Below are positions 15,829 through 24,893 of a stretch of DNA of 64,000 nucleotides, in pieces. The notes beneath the pieces are model-generated. The model did not search any database and had not been told where the DNA came from. It was given only the letters and a program-made list of their open reading frames with translations. Numbering within the stretch: position 1 is the stretch's first letter; every line of letters begins with the position of its first letter. The position numbers were made by a program, and so were the translations under genes. The stretch comes from Polynucleobacter rarus (GTDB taxonomy: Bacteria; Pseudomonadota; Gammaproteobacteria; Burkholderiales; Burkholderiaceae), in contig NZ_NTGB01000001.1 of the NCBI RefSeq assembly GCF_003072505.1, positions 1,340,659-1,404,658 of the forward strand. The letters run 5' to 3'.

Positions 15829-17598
15829 ATGACCTCGGCAAAAAACACCTCAGGATTAAATTCCTTAAAAGCACTATTACCCTTTCTAAAGCCCTATAAA
15901 AAAGAATTTATTCTGGCTGCAATTAGTTTAATTCTGGCTGCATGCTCAACACTTGTGGTCCCTCTCTCATTTCGCCAGATTATTGACATGGGATTTGTGA
16001 GTCCGAGTAACGGTGATTATGATCAAATCAATCGTACCTTTTTAATTCTCTTAATGATTGCAGTTATGGTTGCAGTCACTACAGCACTGCGGTTCTATCT
16101 GGTTTCTTGGTTGGGTGAACGCATTACTAGTGATGTACGCCAACAAGTCTATACTCACGTGATTTCACAAAGTCCTGAATTCTTTGAAGAGACTCAAAGT
16201 GGTGAGGTATTGTCTAGGCTGAATACCGATACAGTTTTAATTCAAACTCTCATAGGCACAAGTGTTTCGATGTTTGTAAGAAATTGTTTACTATTTACAG
16301 GGGGGTTGGTGATGATGTTTTTTACTAGTGCCCATTTATCAGTATTGATATTTGCCATGTTATTACTCATCGTTATTCCCATCATGATCATGGGCAGAAA
16401 GGTGCGCAAACTTTCGCGCAAATCTCAAGATAAAATTGCAGATGCTTCAGGCCTTGCTGGTGAAAAACTCAATGCAATTACAACCATTCAGTCTTTCACT
16501 AATGAAGCTGCTGAAAGTACTCTATTTAAGGGCTATGTAGAGGAAGCTTTCCAAGCTGCTAAAACGCGTTTTAGAGCGCGCGCCCTACTCACTTTTATTG
16601 CGATTGTGTTTGGATTTTGTAGCATTATTGCGGTCTTATGGTTGGGTGCCTATGCTGTTTTAGATAAGCAATTAAGTAGTGGAGAACTAACCCAATTTAT
16701 TTTGTATTCTGTCATTGTTGCGGGTGCGATTGCGGGATTAGCAGAGGTCCTGGGTGATACCCAAAGAGCCATTGGTGCAAGCGAGCGATTATTAGAGTTA
16801 TTAAAACTAAATTCTCATATTAAAAATCCCGATAAGCCGTTATCTCTCGATCAAATTCCTAAAAATGGGGTTTCTCTGCAGTTCGATCAGATTCGTTTTC
16901 ACTACCCGTCAAATCCTCAAAGTGTTTTAAAAGATATTTCTTTATCGATTGAGCCTGGAGAATTAATTGCGATTGTTGGCAGGTCAGGTGCCGGTAAATC
17001 GACTCTCTTTCAATTATTACAACGTTTTTATGATCCACAAAATGGTGTGATCAAAATTAACGGAGTCAACATACATGAATTGAGTTTAAATCAATTACGA
17101 CAAATAATAGGAATTGTTCCGCAAGATATTGTGATCTTTTCAGATAATGCGCTAGAAAATATTCGCTATGGCAAACTTGAAGCAACGGATACTGAAGTCT
17201 TTGAAGCAGCAAAAATTGCTGTTGCTGATGAATTTATCCTGAACTTACCCCAAGGTTATCAAACCTTTTTAGGCGACCGCGGGATTCGTTTATCAGGCGG
17301 TCAGCGACAACGGATTGGGATTGCTCGAACCTTACTCAAAAATCCAGCCTTACTTTTATTAGATGAAGCTACTAGTGCGCTTGACTCCGAGTCTGAGCGA
17401 TTAATTCAAATAGCAATTGAAAAAGCCACCCAAAATAGAACAACCCTAGTGATTGCCCACCGTTTAGCAACCGTTAAAAAAGCAAACAGAATTGTTGTAT
17501 TTGACCAAGGCAGGATTGTCGAAATTGGTACGCATGATGAACTCATTCAGCAAGGCGGCATCTACTCGACATTAGCTGAATTACAGTTTTCTGATTAA
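15829..17598 (+). CDS. MsbA/LmrA-type ABC exporter (fused membrane and ATPase domains)
   Basis: A 589-residue half-transporter that should act as a homodimer. The transmembrane domain covers about residues 1-320 with six hydrophobic segments. The ATPase follows: Walker A GRSGAGKST near 384-392, signature LSGGQRQRIGIARTLL near 488, Walker B LLLLDEATSALDSES near 507, then an IAHRLATVKKA H-loop. It resembles lipid or multidrug exporters. A core lipid A flippase MsbA usually sits with lpxK, which is absent, so a different lipid or drug role is equally likely. Confidence 0.88.
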   Translation: MTSAKNTSGLNSLKALLPFLKPYKKEFILAAISLILAACSTLVVPLSFRQIIDMGFVSPSNGDYDQINRTFLILLMIAVMVAVTTALRFYLVSWLGERITSDVRQQVYTHVISQSPEFFEETQSGEVLSRLNTDTVLIQTLIGTSVSMFVRNCLLFTGGLVMMFFTSAHLSVLIFAMLLLIVIPIMIMGRKVRKLSRKSQDKIADASGLAGEKLNAITTIQSFTNEAAESTLFKGYVEEAFQAAKTRFRARALLTFIAIVFGFCSIIAVLWLGAYAVLDKQLSSGELTQFILYSVIVAGAIAGLAEVLGDTQRAIGASERLLELLKLNSHIKNPDKPLSLDQIPKNGVSLQFDQIRFHYPSNPQSVLKDISLSIEPGELIAIVGRSGAGKSTLFQLLQRFYDPQNGVIKINGVNIHELSLNQLRQIIGIVPQDIVIFSDNALENIRYGKLEATDTEVFEAAKIAVADEFILNLPQGYQTFLGDRGIRLSGGQRQRIGIARTLLKNPALLLLDEATSALDSESERLIQIAIEKATQNRTTLVIAHRLATVKKANRIVVFDQGRIVEIGTHDELIQQGGIYSTLAELQFSD

Positions 17599-17793
17599 AC
17601 GAAATTGATTTTTTATATCGAATTTACTTTTTAAGAATTAAACCCCATATCTAAATTCTTGACAGTGTTTTTGATAAGACCAGTTTTTCTTTGATAACGG
17701 TCTCTCCATTGAAGCTTGCTCAGTCCTTCATTTTTTTACTTCATTGATTGAAGTTTAAATTACCCCCTATGGGTTTACTTCGTTGTAAATTTA

Positions 17794-17898
17794 AAATATT
17801 GTTTAAGATTATCTTGTAAATTGACAAATTATCTTAACTTGACCCCTGCCAAATTGACGCAAATTCTGAACATAAGTATAAGTTTTAAAACAATATTT
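17794..17898. repeat. Inverted AAATATTGTTT boxes flanking the WYL-regulator promoter
   Basis: AAATATTGTTT at 17794-17804 recurs as its exact reverse complement at 17888-17898. The left copy lies upstream of the -35 element and the right copy just downstream of the -10. This is where operators for an autoregulatory repressor would be expected. The boxes are AT-rich, so chance is possible. Confidence 0.4.
17854..17882 (+). promoter_or_regulatory. Sigma-70-type promoter for the WYL regulator
   Basis: TTGACG (17854-17859) and TATAAG (17877-17882) are separated by exactly 17 bases, each one base away from consensus. The downstream gene starts 116 bases later. Confidence 0.55.
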
Positions 17899-17998
17899 AC
17901 AAAAATTTACAGTATTAAACCTTCTGCCTCCCTGCCATCTTTTTTGTAAAGATTTTCAATTCAAAACCATCTATTTAAGAAAAAAAATAAGGACATAA

Positions 17999-18967
17999 AT
18001 GGCCCAAACTGAACGTTTAAGAGAAATTGAACTCATGCTGATGTCCCGAAAATATATAACAAAGCAAGATTTTTTGGATAAGTTAGAGGTCTCAGTAGCA
18101 ACCTTTAAGAGAGATATTGAAAAACTGCGTGACCAATATAATGTACCCATCGTATATGATCACAGTGAAGAAGCCTATACGATTGGCACTCCGTCAGCAG
18201 GTCCTAGAAAACATTTACCTGGACTTTGGTTTTCACAATCAGAGTTAACCGCCTTAGTCTTAATGCAACATTTATTAACAGAGCTAGATCAATCGGGGAT
18301 CATTAGTCCCAGAATTGCACCACTAGCCTCATTTGTTGATAAATTACTAGGAAGTGCACAAACTTCAACCAATCAACTTCGTCAGCGAATAAAAGTTATT
18401 GGAATGTCTTCTCGTAAAACCTCCATTACTAACTTTGAAGAGGTTGGATTAGCACTTCTTAATAGGAAGCAGCTTGAAATTGAGTACTATGTCAAATCAA
18501 GAGATGAGACTACTAGCCGTATCATTAGTCCGCAACAAATGATTTACTACCGTGAAAACTGGTATTTAGATGCTCACTGTCATTTAAGAAAGGATCTACG
18601 TAGTTTTTCTTTGGATGGGATTATTAGTGCAAAGATTAGCGATGTCAGCGCATTAGAGGTTGCTAGTTCAGAACTAAATGCACACTTTACCCAAAGCTAT
18701 GGAATATTTAGCGGCAAATCTACCCAGCGAGCAAAATTGCGATTTGATCCGGAGCGTGCAAGGTATATTAAAAAAGAACTGTGGCATCCAGATCAAGTCT
18801 CTTCAGTAGATGATGATGGATATCTAATCATTGAGTTTGATTTTAATCAGGACCCTGAACTCATTATGGATATTCTCAAGCATGGTTCCCATGTAGAGGT
18901 ACTTGAACCTAAATCGCTTAAAGAAAAGATTGTTGAAGAAATGAAAAAAAGCTTAGCCCAGTATTAA
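17999..18967 (+). CDS. WYL-domain transcriptional regulator (YafY type)
   Basis: 322 residues. Residues 1-60 form a DeoR-like winged helix (RLREIELMLMSRKYITKQDF then LEVSVATFKRDIEKLR). The WYL domain follows at about residues 130-220 (QLEIEYYVKSRDETTSRIISPQQMIYYRENWYLDAHCHLRKDLRSF in outline), and a WCX-type dimerisation tail covers the C-terminus. WYL domains bind ligands, in some cases nucleic acids or nucleotides, and these regulators control DNA repair and anti-phage loci as well as metabolism. It has its own promoter with flanking inverted boxes; its target is not known. The next gene is convergent. Confidence 0.88.
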   Translation: MAQTERLREIELMLMSRKYITKQDFLDKLEVSVATFKRDIEKLRDQYNVPIVYDHSEEAYTIGTPSAGPRKHLPGLWFSQSELTALVLMQHLLTELDQSGIISPRIAPLASFVDKLLGSAQTSTNQLRQRIKVIGMSSRKTSITNFEEVGLALLNRKQLEIEYYVKSRDETTSRIISPQQMIYYRENWYLDAHCHLRKDLRSFSLDGIISAKISDVSALEVASSELNAHFTQSYGIFSGKSTQRAKLRFDPERARYIKKELWHPDQVSSVDDDGYLIIEFDFNQDPELIMDILKHGSHVEVLEPKSLKEKIVEEMKKSLAQY

Positions 18968-18978
18968 TTGACTCTCAA

Positions 18979-19203
18979 CTACTCGCCTTTATCCTTAGTT
19001 TTCAATGGTGTCAGTAAGTGCTTAAGGTTATTATGGTCTAAGGTGTGCATCACCTCTAACAACTCTCCTATTTCACCTTTTGGAAATCCAACTCTTGCAA
19101 ACCAAGATAAATAGTTAGCCGGCAAATCACATAGTAATTGCCCAGCATGCTTCCCAAAAGGCATTTTCATACTGACTAATTTTTCTAAAGTATCAGGGGT
19201 CAT
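18979..19203 (-). CDS. DUF3820 family protein
   Basis: A 74-residue protein with the DUF3820 core MPFGKHAGQLLCDLPANYLSWFARVGFPKGEIGELL, here spanning about residues 14-49. Family members are small cytoplasmic proteins often described as putative quorum-sensing-regulated factors; a similar module occurs beside exonuclease domains. Biochemical function is unknown. It is the last gene of the leftward partner-switching cluster, 48 bases after the phosphatase, and may simply be a passenger. Confidence 0.78.
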   Translation of the reverse strand: MTPDTLEKLVSMKMPFGKHAGQLLCDLPANYLSWFARVGFPKGEIGELLEVMHTLDHNNLKHLLTPLKTKDKGE

Positions 19204-19251
19204 CTTAAAAGGAAAAATTAGAAAAAATTTAAAGGATTTTGAGTGACTAGC

Positions 19252-20682
19252 CTAGTGCAAAGTCAGTTCTTTAAGAACGCCCAAATTATCAATTAAATTC
19301 GTATTTACTACTGCTTCTTTGTTATATTGAAGGATCAGTGCTGTAATATCGTCTGAGGCAGGAGTCCCATTCGAGAACTGATCAAGATCATCAATTAGCG
19401 CTTTGATTAACTCATCAATATGATGAATATCATGGGTCTTTTCAAGTAAATGAAGTAAACGTAACTCACCGTATTGCTCTGCCTGACTATTAAAACACTC
19501 CGTAACGCCATCAGTCATCAACAAAATCCGATCATTTTTACCGAGCTGAATTGAGATATTGGTGTATTTAGGATGGTCTAGCAATCCTACCAATGGATTA
19601 GACTTATTCGATATTGTTTCAATCTTTTGATTATTCCGAATAATATACGGCATGCTATGTCCAGCATTACAAAAGGTGAAAATTCCAGTTCTAATATCTA
19701 ATACCCCATAAATCAGGGTCACAAAGAGTGACAAGGGATTGTGAAGGAGTAACTGGGCATTTAATCTTTGTAAACAAGCGGCAGGTGATGCATGATTAAT
19801 GGCCTGCTCTTCTAGTATGGTTTTGACCAAAATCATAAATAAAGCTGCTGGTACTCCTTTACCACTTACATCAGCAACCACAAAACCAAACAGATGATCA
19901 TTGATTTGATAGGCGTCATAAAAGTCCCCACCAATCATTCTTGCAGCGCGCATAAATGCGTGTGCTTTGTAATCATTATGTTGTTGAAAAACGCTCGGCA
20001 GAATGGATTGCTGTAAGGTTCTAGCAACTTCTAGATCCTCATTAATTTGCTTTTGCTGCGCAATTAAATCTTCATTTACTTTTTTTAATTCCAGCGTCCG
20101 TTGAATAACCTGGGCTTCTAAATTTTCTTCAGACCGTTGTAATCGATCGCGTGCTTGTTCTAAATTAAGCATAGTTTGCCGAAGTTCAGCAGCAGTATTT
20201 CTTTCATCATCGATCAAGCGTTGATGAAGATGAAGTGCCTCCTGAAGTAAATCGGATTGCAAGCGCATTAACAAATCAACTTCTAAAAGTTTTGGCGTAT
20301 TTTGATGCATCACAATGACCGGCTCATAGGCTAAGAGTGAAGAACGAGAAAGTACCTCTTGCACTGCTGATGAAACACTCAAATTTTCATCCAAAATCAT
20401 CGGATCTTTATCAATCACATCAAAATCAAATAAGACTTTAATCGGCCCCTTCATAAATATTTCGCGTGCAAACTGACGACTTAATGCAAAGGCAAAACGT
20501 GAACGAGAAACGATACCTACGATTTTATTTTCATGCAGAAGGATAAAACCTGGCAATCTTGGTTGCTCTCGAAATTCAGCCTCAATTTGAAAAACCGGCG
20601 CCTCAACATCAATGGCAGAAGCCCACAAATCAATTTCTCGAAGATGGTTAGGTAGAGGTTTAGAAGCTGATTTAATATTCAT
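19252..20682 (-). CDS. CBS-domain / SpoIIE-type PP2C phosphatase (RsbU-like)
   Basis: 476 residues. The N-terminus (about 12-150) looks like a CBS-type ligand-sensing pair (GFILLHENKIVGIVSRSRF, then SAVQEVLSRSSLLAYEPVIVM). A coiled coil rich in Glu, Gln and Leu links it (about 160-225). The C-terminal PP2C/SpoIIE phosphatase domain carries the metal-binding GGDFYDA near residue 249, DVSGKGVPAALFM near 270, FCNAGHSMPYI, LLMTDGVTE and ASDDITALIL near 446. Such enzymes dephosphorylate a STAS antagonist. The antagonist and its kinase are the next two genes upstream, giving a full partner-switching module. Confidence 0.88.
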   Translation of the reverse strand: MNIKSASKPLPNHLREIDLWASAIDVEAPVFQIEAEFREQPRLPGFILLHENKIVGIVSRSRFAFALSRQFAREIFMKGPIKVLFDFDVIDKDPMILDENLSVSSAVQEVLSRSSLLAYEPVIVMHQNTPKLLEVDLLMRLQSDLLQEALHLHQRLIDDERNTAAELRQTMLNLEQARDRLQRSEENLEAQVIQRTLELKKVNEDLIAQQKQINEDLEVARTLQQSILPSVFQQHNDYKAHAFMRAARMIGGDFYDAYQINDHLFGFVVADVSGKGVPAALFMILVKTILEEQAINHASPAACLQRLNAQLLLHNPLSLFVTLIYGVLDIRTGIFTFCNAGHSMPYIIRNNQKIETISNKSNPLVGLLDHPKYTNISIQLGKNDRILLMTDGVTECFNSQAEQYGELRLLHLLEKTHDIHHIDELIKALIDDLDQFSNGTPASDDITALILQYNKEAVVNTNLIDNLGVLKELTLH

Positions 20683-20753
20683 GATTAGATGAAAATATCA
20701 CAAAAATTTTCACCCATTGATAAATTCAATATAGACAGTTGGAAAATCAACTG

Positions 20754-21179
20754 CTATTGTTGAAATTGGAAAATCAGACGATTTCCGGTGTTTTTTGGCT
20801 CATAGTGGATCGATTTGGAAAACTTTTTCATCAAAGATATTCCTAGTCCACCAATTTGTACATCCTTTAAATCCGTTGGAATTATTTTTTCTTCTTTTTC
20901 AAGAGGATTGAATGGAAATCCGTTGTCCTCTATTGATAAGATAATATCCTCTGTGGATTTTTTTACAGCTAGGTTTACAACTTTATCCTCTTCTTGAACT
21001 ACTAAATTCTCAGGTTGATATGAATGCATCACAATATTCATAAACGTTTCTTCACAGCACAGCTTCATGGCAAAGAGAGACGACTTGGATAAATCACCTT
21101 GATCAGCCAGGTTATCCAACCATTGATTGATATTTAGTAACTTTTCAAGTTTACCTTGGACAGTTATTTGACTAATCAT
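20754..21179 (-). CDS. RsbW/SpoIIAB-like anti-sigma or switch kinase (HATPase)
   Basis: 141 residues with the GHKL ATPase layout: N-box KLCCEETFMNIVMHSY near residues 37-52 (Glu and Asn ligands), G1 box SIEDNGFPFNP, and G2 box IGGLGISLMKKF. In the RsbW family such a kinase phosphorylates the STAS protein and, when free, binds the output protein. The STAS gene lies 27 bases upstream and the phosphatase 71 bases downstream on the same strand. No sigma factor is nearby, so the regulated partner is unknown. Confidence 0.87.
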   Translation of the reverse strand: MISQITVQGKLEKLLNINQWLDNLADQGDLSKSSLFAMKLCCEETFMNIVMHSYQPENLVVQEEDKVVNLAVKKSTEDIILSIEDNGFPFNPLEKEEKIIPTDLKDVQIGGLGISLMKKFSKSIHYEPKNTGNRLIFQFQQ

Positions 21180-21206
21180 ATAAAAGTAAACCCGAAAAGG
21201 ATCTTG

Positions 21207-21563
21207 TTATCCTAACAAGAGTGCTTCAGCTGCATCCATCTCTTGCAGAATAGGGATAAGCGTATCAACACCACTTTCTGTCAACACTTTTTCAACATCT
21301 GAGGATGGTTTAAGAATAACCATCTTGCCATTATTTCTTTGGACTACTTTTGCGCCCATGATGATGGTACGAATACCCATTGAAGATAAATAATCAACGT
21401 TTTCTAGATTAACAACTATTTTAGTTTGGCTACCCGAAATTGCATTAAAACGCAAATCAATTGCTTGGGCACCCAACGCATCCATTGTGCCAGTTAAATT
21501 AACTACAGTAACACCGTTAGCGAGTGTGTCATACTTTAAATCAATTGCCATTTTAGAAATCAC
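21207..21563 (-). CDS. STAS-domain antagonist (RsbV/SpoIIAA-like)
   Basis: 118 residues, a single STAS domain: YDTLANGVTVVNLTGTMDA near the N-terminus and VVNLENVDYLSSMGIRTIIM around the phosphorylation site. Ser60 or Ser61 aligns with the serine phosphorylated in SpoIIAA. In the standard model the unphosphorylated form sequesters the kinase and releases its target. It lies between the MscS-fusion gene and the kinase gene, all leftward; the 131-base gap before it could hold an internal promoter. Confidence 0.9.
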   Translation of the reverse strand: MISKMAIDLKYDTLANGVTVVNLTGTMDALGAQAIDLRFNAISGSQTKIVVNLENVDYLSSMGIRTIIMGAKVVQRNNGKMVILKPSSDVEKVLTESGVDTLIPILQEMDAAEALLLG

Positions 21564-21694
21564 TTAAAGAAGAAAGTTAGAAGGATACATTGTTCATGAT
21601 AATGAATTTTTATGACACTTTAGTTACATGCATTTTTTAAAGCACGAACAAATTTTGAGTAAACATCCCATTTAGAGGATCTTTATAGACCTAT

Positions 21695-24670
21695 TTAATA
21701 ATCTTCTGCGCCAGCAGACATTTTTTTTATCACCTGGTCTTCTAAAAAGCTAAAGTCCTGACTCTGAACCATTTTTGCCGGTAAAGCGTTAATTTTTGCC
21801 AGTTCTGAGTGAAGGTCATGTAATAAGATAGACCTCGCTTGTTCGCCAGACTCACGATCGCGCAAGAAAAACTGTAACTTTAATTGCAAGCCGTCTGCAT
21901 GAATCTTCTCAAAAATAATACGAACCGGCTTATCTAATGGCACGCCTGGGATTTTTTTAAGGGTTTCTAAAGTCATTGCCATCACTACCTGATACACAGT
22001 ATGAATATCAACATGCGTATTGGTGAAAAAAGTAGCATCAACCCGGCGATTTCCGTCTGTAATCGAATTATTTGAAATGATGATCGCGTAAATTTGGGAG
22101 TTAGGAATCACGTGCTTGGTTTCGTCTTTTGAACGAATCATCACATTACGCCAAGTCAGATGTTCAATTACTCCATCAATTCGGCGCTCTTTTGATTGAA
22201 AGTTCACCCATTGACCGACTTTGAAGGTTTTATCAAAACTAATAGCAATACCAGCTACAAAGTCAAAAATCACATCACGAACGGCCAAACCCACTACCGT
22301 CAAAATAACAGAAGAGGTTGCCAAAATTGGAAGGATATCTCTTTCTAGGACATTGGTATAAAACAGTGCAATGGCAACCACATAAATCATAAAGCGAATC
22401 GCTTTAATGATGGTACCACCGACACCACTGTAGTTTTTTCTCGACCTGAACAACGCACCAACCAAATCAGATAGGATGGAAGCAAGTAATAGGTAGTTGA
22501 CTAAATCTAATAAATTTCGAATCAACAACATCCAACCTCTGGGGAGAAGTTGAGTATAACTATTAGTAAAGAAGAACATCTCCCAAAAATACAGTAAGGC
22601 CAAGCCTAAAATAGATCCTACGATCGGAGGGACGTTCACAGTAGGAATGATTTTTTTACTGAATTTTACGCCAACAATACCTGCCACAATTAAAAGGCAA
22701 ATTAAACCTAAAGTAAAGTTAGGTAAAAAATTTACGATGGAAGCTTTAGAAAATAAACCACCACTTGAGCTCATCGTCAGTTTTAATAAACTGGTGGAAT
22801 AACTATCCGTATTGCCAATGGTGCGAAGATTGCCATAAGAAGGGAATTGAGACTCGGCAGCAGAAAGCATCGAGTTAATCGCTGAATAACCCGCAGAAGG
22901 ATCAATCGTTCCTTCACGATTAATTTTCTTATAAATCGGATCAATTTTATTCCCAGTGTTCAATGCGTCATAGTCAATAACAAAAAATAAGTTCGAGGAA
23001 TTTAGTTTTTTATTGAACCAACGAATTTGAACATTAATCGTACCCAATCCAATATCAATTGGTTGAATATAAAATGGAAAAGTGCCCTTAAAGCGAATCC
23101 TTGTGTATTGCATATCACCAGATTTTTCAGTTTCGACAATCTCAGCTTTAGGAATCTCATCGGGGGCCGGGTCAAACATAATATCTTGCGGATCAATCAC
23201 AGTCTTCGATCTAAACCAAATATCAAAGTCCCCTTTATAAATACCCTTATTGATCGAAATATCGGAGATCGAACGCAAGTGAATGCCTGTAAAGGCTACT
23301 GGAACAATTGTGTACTTTAGATGGTTAACAATCGCGTAAGTTGGATCTTGGTAATCTATAACTATCGTTCTATCATCGTCAGCCACTCGAATTGGCGGCA
23401 TGTTGGATAGCTGAGATGAATAGGGCTCTAAACGATTATTGTCTTTGTATTTCAAAATACGGGGAGGAACATTTCTTTCGTGTGTAACTCCAAACTTCAC
23501 ATCGCCACTAAAGTTACTCATGGTGATGTTGGTTGACTCTAATTTAGACAACCATACTTTAAAATCCTCTCGAGCTTCTGCTGTCGTCAGATGCTTTTTC
23601 TCAAGTTGATATTTATTTTTATAGTAATTAGCTAATAAAACTCCAGTGTCATATCCAGAGACATACGATGATTCAGGATTTTTACCATTTTTATCAATAT
23701 AGCTTTGAGCTAATAAGCGCCCTTGGTCATTACTTACATCCCCAGAAAAAGCACTAACAATCAATAAGTTATTGGTATAAAAGCCTGGGCGTTCCCTTTC
23801 TTTGGGGAAAGTTGCAAACTCTTGATAAAAATTCGGTTTGAGACGATCATCAAAAAGGACGATATTTCCTGAGTAGTTTTGATCTTTCAAGTTTTTGACA
23901 ACTGCGGCTGCGAAATCAGTACTCAAATCCAGGTATAACAAATCAAACTGGACTAAAGAGCTAGTAGATTTAGCATCATCCAAAGTGGCTAATTTGACTA
24001 ATTCGGTACTTTCTACTTGGATATTACTATCTAGTAGAGTTTGAGTGATCCCTGTAAAGTAGGGACTGCCTCGATCTGCTGCATTAATAACAACACCAAT
24101 TCTCTTGGGCTGAATATCTTTTAAAAGAACGCTATTTACCAAGCCTGACTTGGTAAACATATTTGGTTGCATGGAGAAAGACCACTCTGGGTCCTGAAAT
24201 TCCTTTGGGGTACTTCTAGGAATTAATAAAGGGATCTTTAATTCTTCTGCAATCTCGGGGTAATCTGAGGAAGATGCCCTGCTTAGGGGGCCAACCATTG
24301 TAAATAGGGAGTTATTCGACTCTAGACTTGTTTTATTTGCTGCTAAACCGTTTCTAGTTTGGTCATCGTTGATGTTTTTTATCAAGAAATGTTTGGCCAT
24401 TCCGAGTGAATTCAAGCCATCGATGAGTCCCTTTTCTAATAATTTTGACTCAGATTCGTTTTGATCATCAAAACTTACAATGAGGGCAATCTCAAGTTGC
24501 GAGTGATTACTCTGAAGAAAAGTATATCTTGTCAAGCCAAGGATAGCCAACAGCAATAAAACGCCTAAAAAAGCATAAACTAAAGTTTTGGGTTTATATT
24601 CTTTGGTTTTTAATAGATTTTTAAATCTTAAAGACGTCAATTTGTGACTCCACAATGAAATGTAACTCAT
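21695..24670 (-). CDS. Periplasmic-binding-domain / MscS mechanosensitive channel fusion
   Basis: 991 residues. An N-terminal membrane span (about 30-50) is followed by a type 1 periplasmic binding domain of the Leu/Ile/Val-receptor kind (about 58-430: ALIVSFDDQNESESKLLEKGLIDGLNS region, FTMVGPLSRASSSDYPEIAEELKIPLLIP region, YVSGYDTGVLLANYY). A further extracytoplasmic segment extends to about 640. Several spans then lead into a MscS domain: pore helix near 776-800 (SSVILTVVGLAVRDVIFDF) and beta domain (FDKTFKVGQWVNF, WRNVMI, VIPNSQI). The usual MscS is about 280 residues. The architecture suggests a channel gated or tuned by a periplasmic ligand, and it starts the cluster with the STAS/kinase/phosphatase genes. 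Confidence 0.85.
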   Translation of the reverse strand: MSYISLWSHKLTSLRFKNLLKTKEYKPKTLVYAFLGVLLLLAILGLTRYTFLQSNHSQLEIALIVSFDDQNESESKLLEKGLIDGLNSLGMAKHFLIKNINDDQTRNGLAANKTSLESNNSLFTMVGPLSRASSSDYPEIAEELKIPLLIPRSTPKEFQDPEWSFSMQPNMFTKSGLVNSVLLKDIQPKRIGVVINAADRGSPYFTGITQTLLDSNIQVESTELVKLATLDDAKSTSSLVQFDLLYLDLSTDFAAAVVKNLKDQNYSGNIVLFDDRLKPNFYQEFATFPKERERPGFYTNNLLIVSAFSGDVSNDQGRLLAQSYIDKNGKNPESSYVSGYDTGVLLANYYKNKYQLEKKHLTTAEAREDFKVWLSKLESTNITMSNFSGDVKFGVTHERNVPPRILKYKDNNRLEPYSSQLSNMPPIRVADDDRTIVIDYQDPTYAIVNHLKYTIVPVAFTGIHLRSISDISINKGIYKGDFDIWFRSKTVIDPQDIMFDPAPDEIPKAEIVETEKSGDMQYTRIRFKGTFPFYIQPIDIGLGTINVQIRWFNKKLNSSNLFFVIDYDALNTGNKIDPIYKKINREGTIDPSAGYSAINSMLSAAESQFPSYGNLRTIGNTDSYSTSLLKLTMSSSGGLFSKASIVNFLPNFTLGLICLLIVAGIVGVKFSKKIIPTVNVPPIVGSILGLALLYFWEMFFFTNSYTQLLPRGWMLLIRNLLDLVNYLLLASILSDLVGALFRSRKNYSGVGGTIIKAIRFMIYVVAIALFYTNVLERDILPILATSSVILTVVGLAVRDVIFDFVAGIAISFDKTFKVGQWVNFQSKERRIDGVIEHLTWRNVMIRSKDETKHVIPNSQIYAIIISNNSITDGNRRVDATFFTNTHVDIHTVYQVVMAMTLETLKKIPGVPLDKPVRIIFEKIHADGLQLKLQFFLRDRESGEQARSILLHDLHSELAKINALPAKMVQSQDFSFLEDQVIKKMSAGAEDY

Positions 24671-24836
24671 TCTAACAAAGAAATAAGTTAATCAAGTTAC
24701 ATTCTCATGGTCTGAATTGTCTTTAAGATATGCTACTTATTAGGTACAAATCTTGACTTTAAGCTTAATCTTTGACGGCAGACAAAGATCTTCGGGGATT
24801 GATTGAACTAATTGAAATGAGTGATTATCTAATGCT

Positions 24837-24878
24837 CATTGACCCTTTGGTGTTTTTAATAAATACAGAGGGTCAATG
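24837..24878. repeat. Inverted repeat downstream of the beta-barrel gene
   Basis: CATTGACCCT (24837-24846) pairs with AGGGTCAATG (24869-24878) across a 22-base AT-rich loop. It lies 15 bases beyond the leftward outer-membrane protein gene and may end that transcript, although no clear T-run follows the stem on that strand. Confidence 0.45.
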
Positions 24879-24893
24879 GTTGCAGAAACAGTT

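Larger units (their letters stand above)
17599..17998. other. Intergenic region upstream of the WYL regulator
   Basis: A 400-base non-coding stretch. Besides the promoter and inverted repeat listed separately, it has an ATTATCTT direct repeat with an exact 20-base period (17808-17815 and 17828-17835), about two helical turns. No RNA gene or conserved small ORF was recognised in the first 190 bases. Confidence 0.6.
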
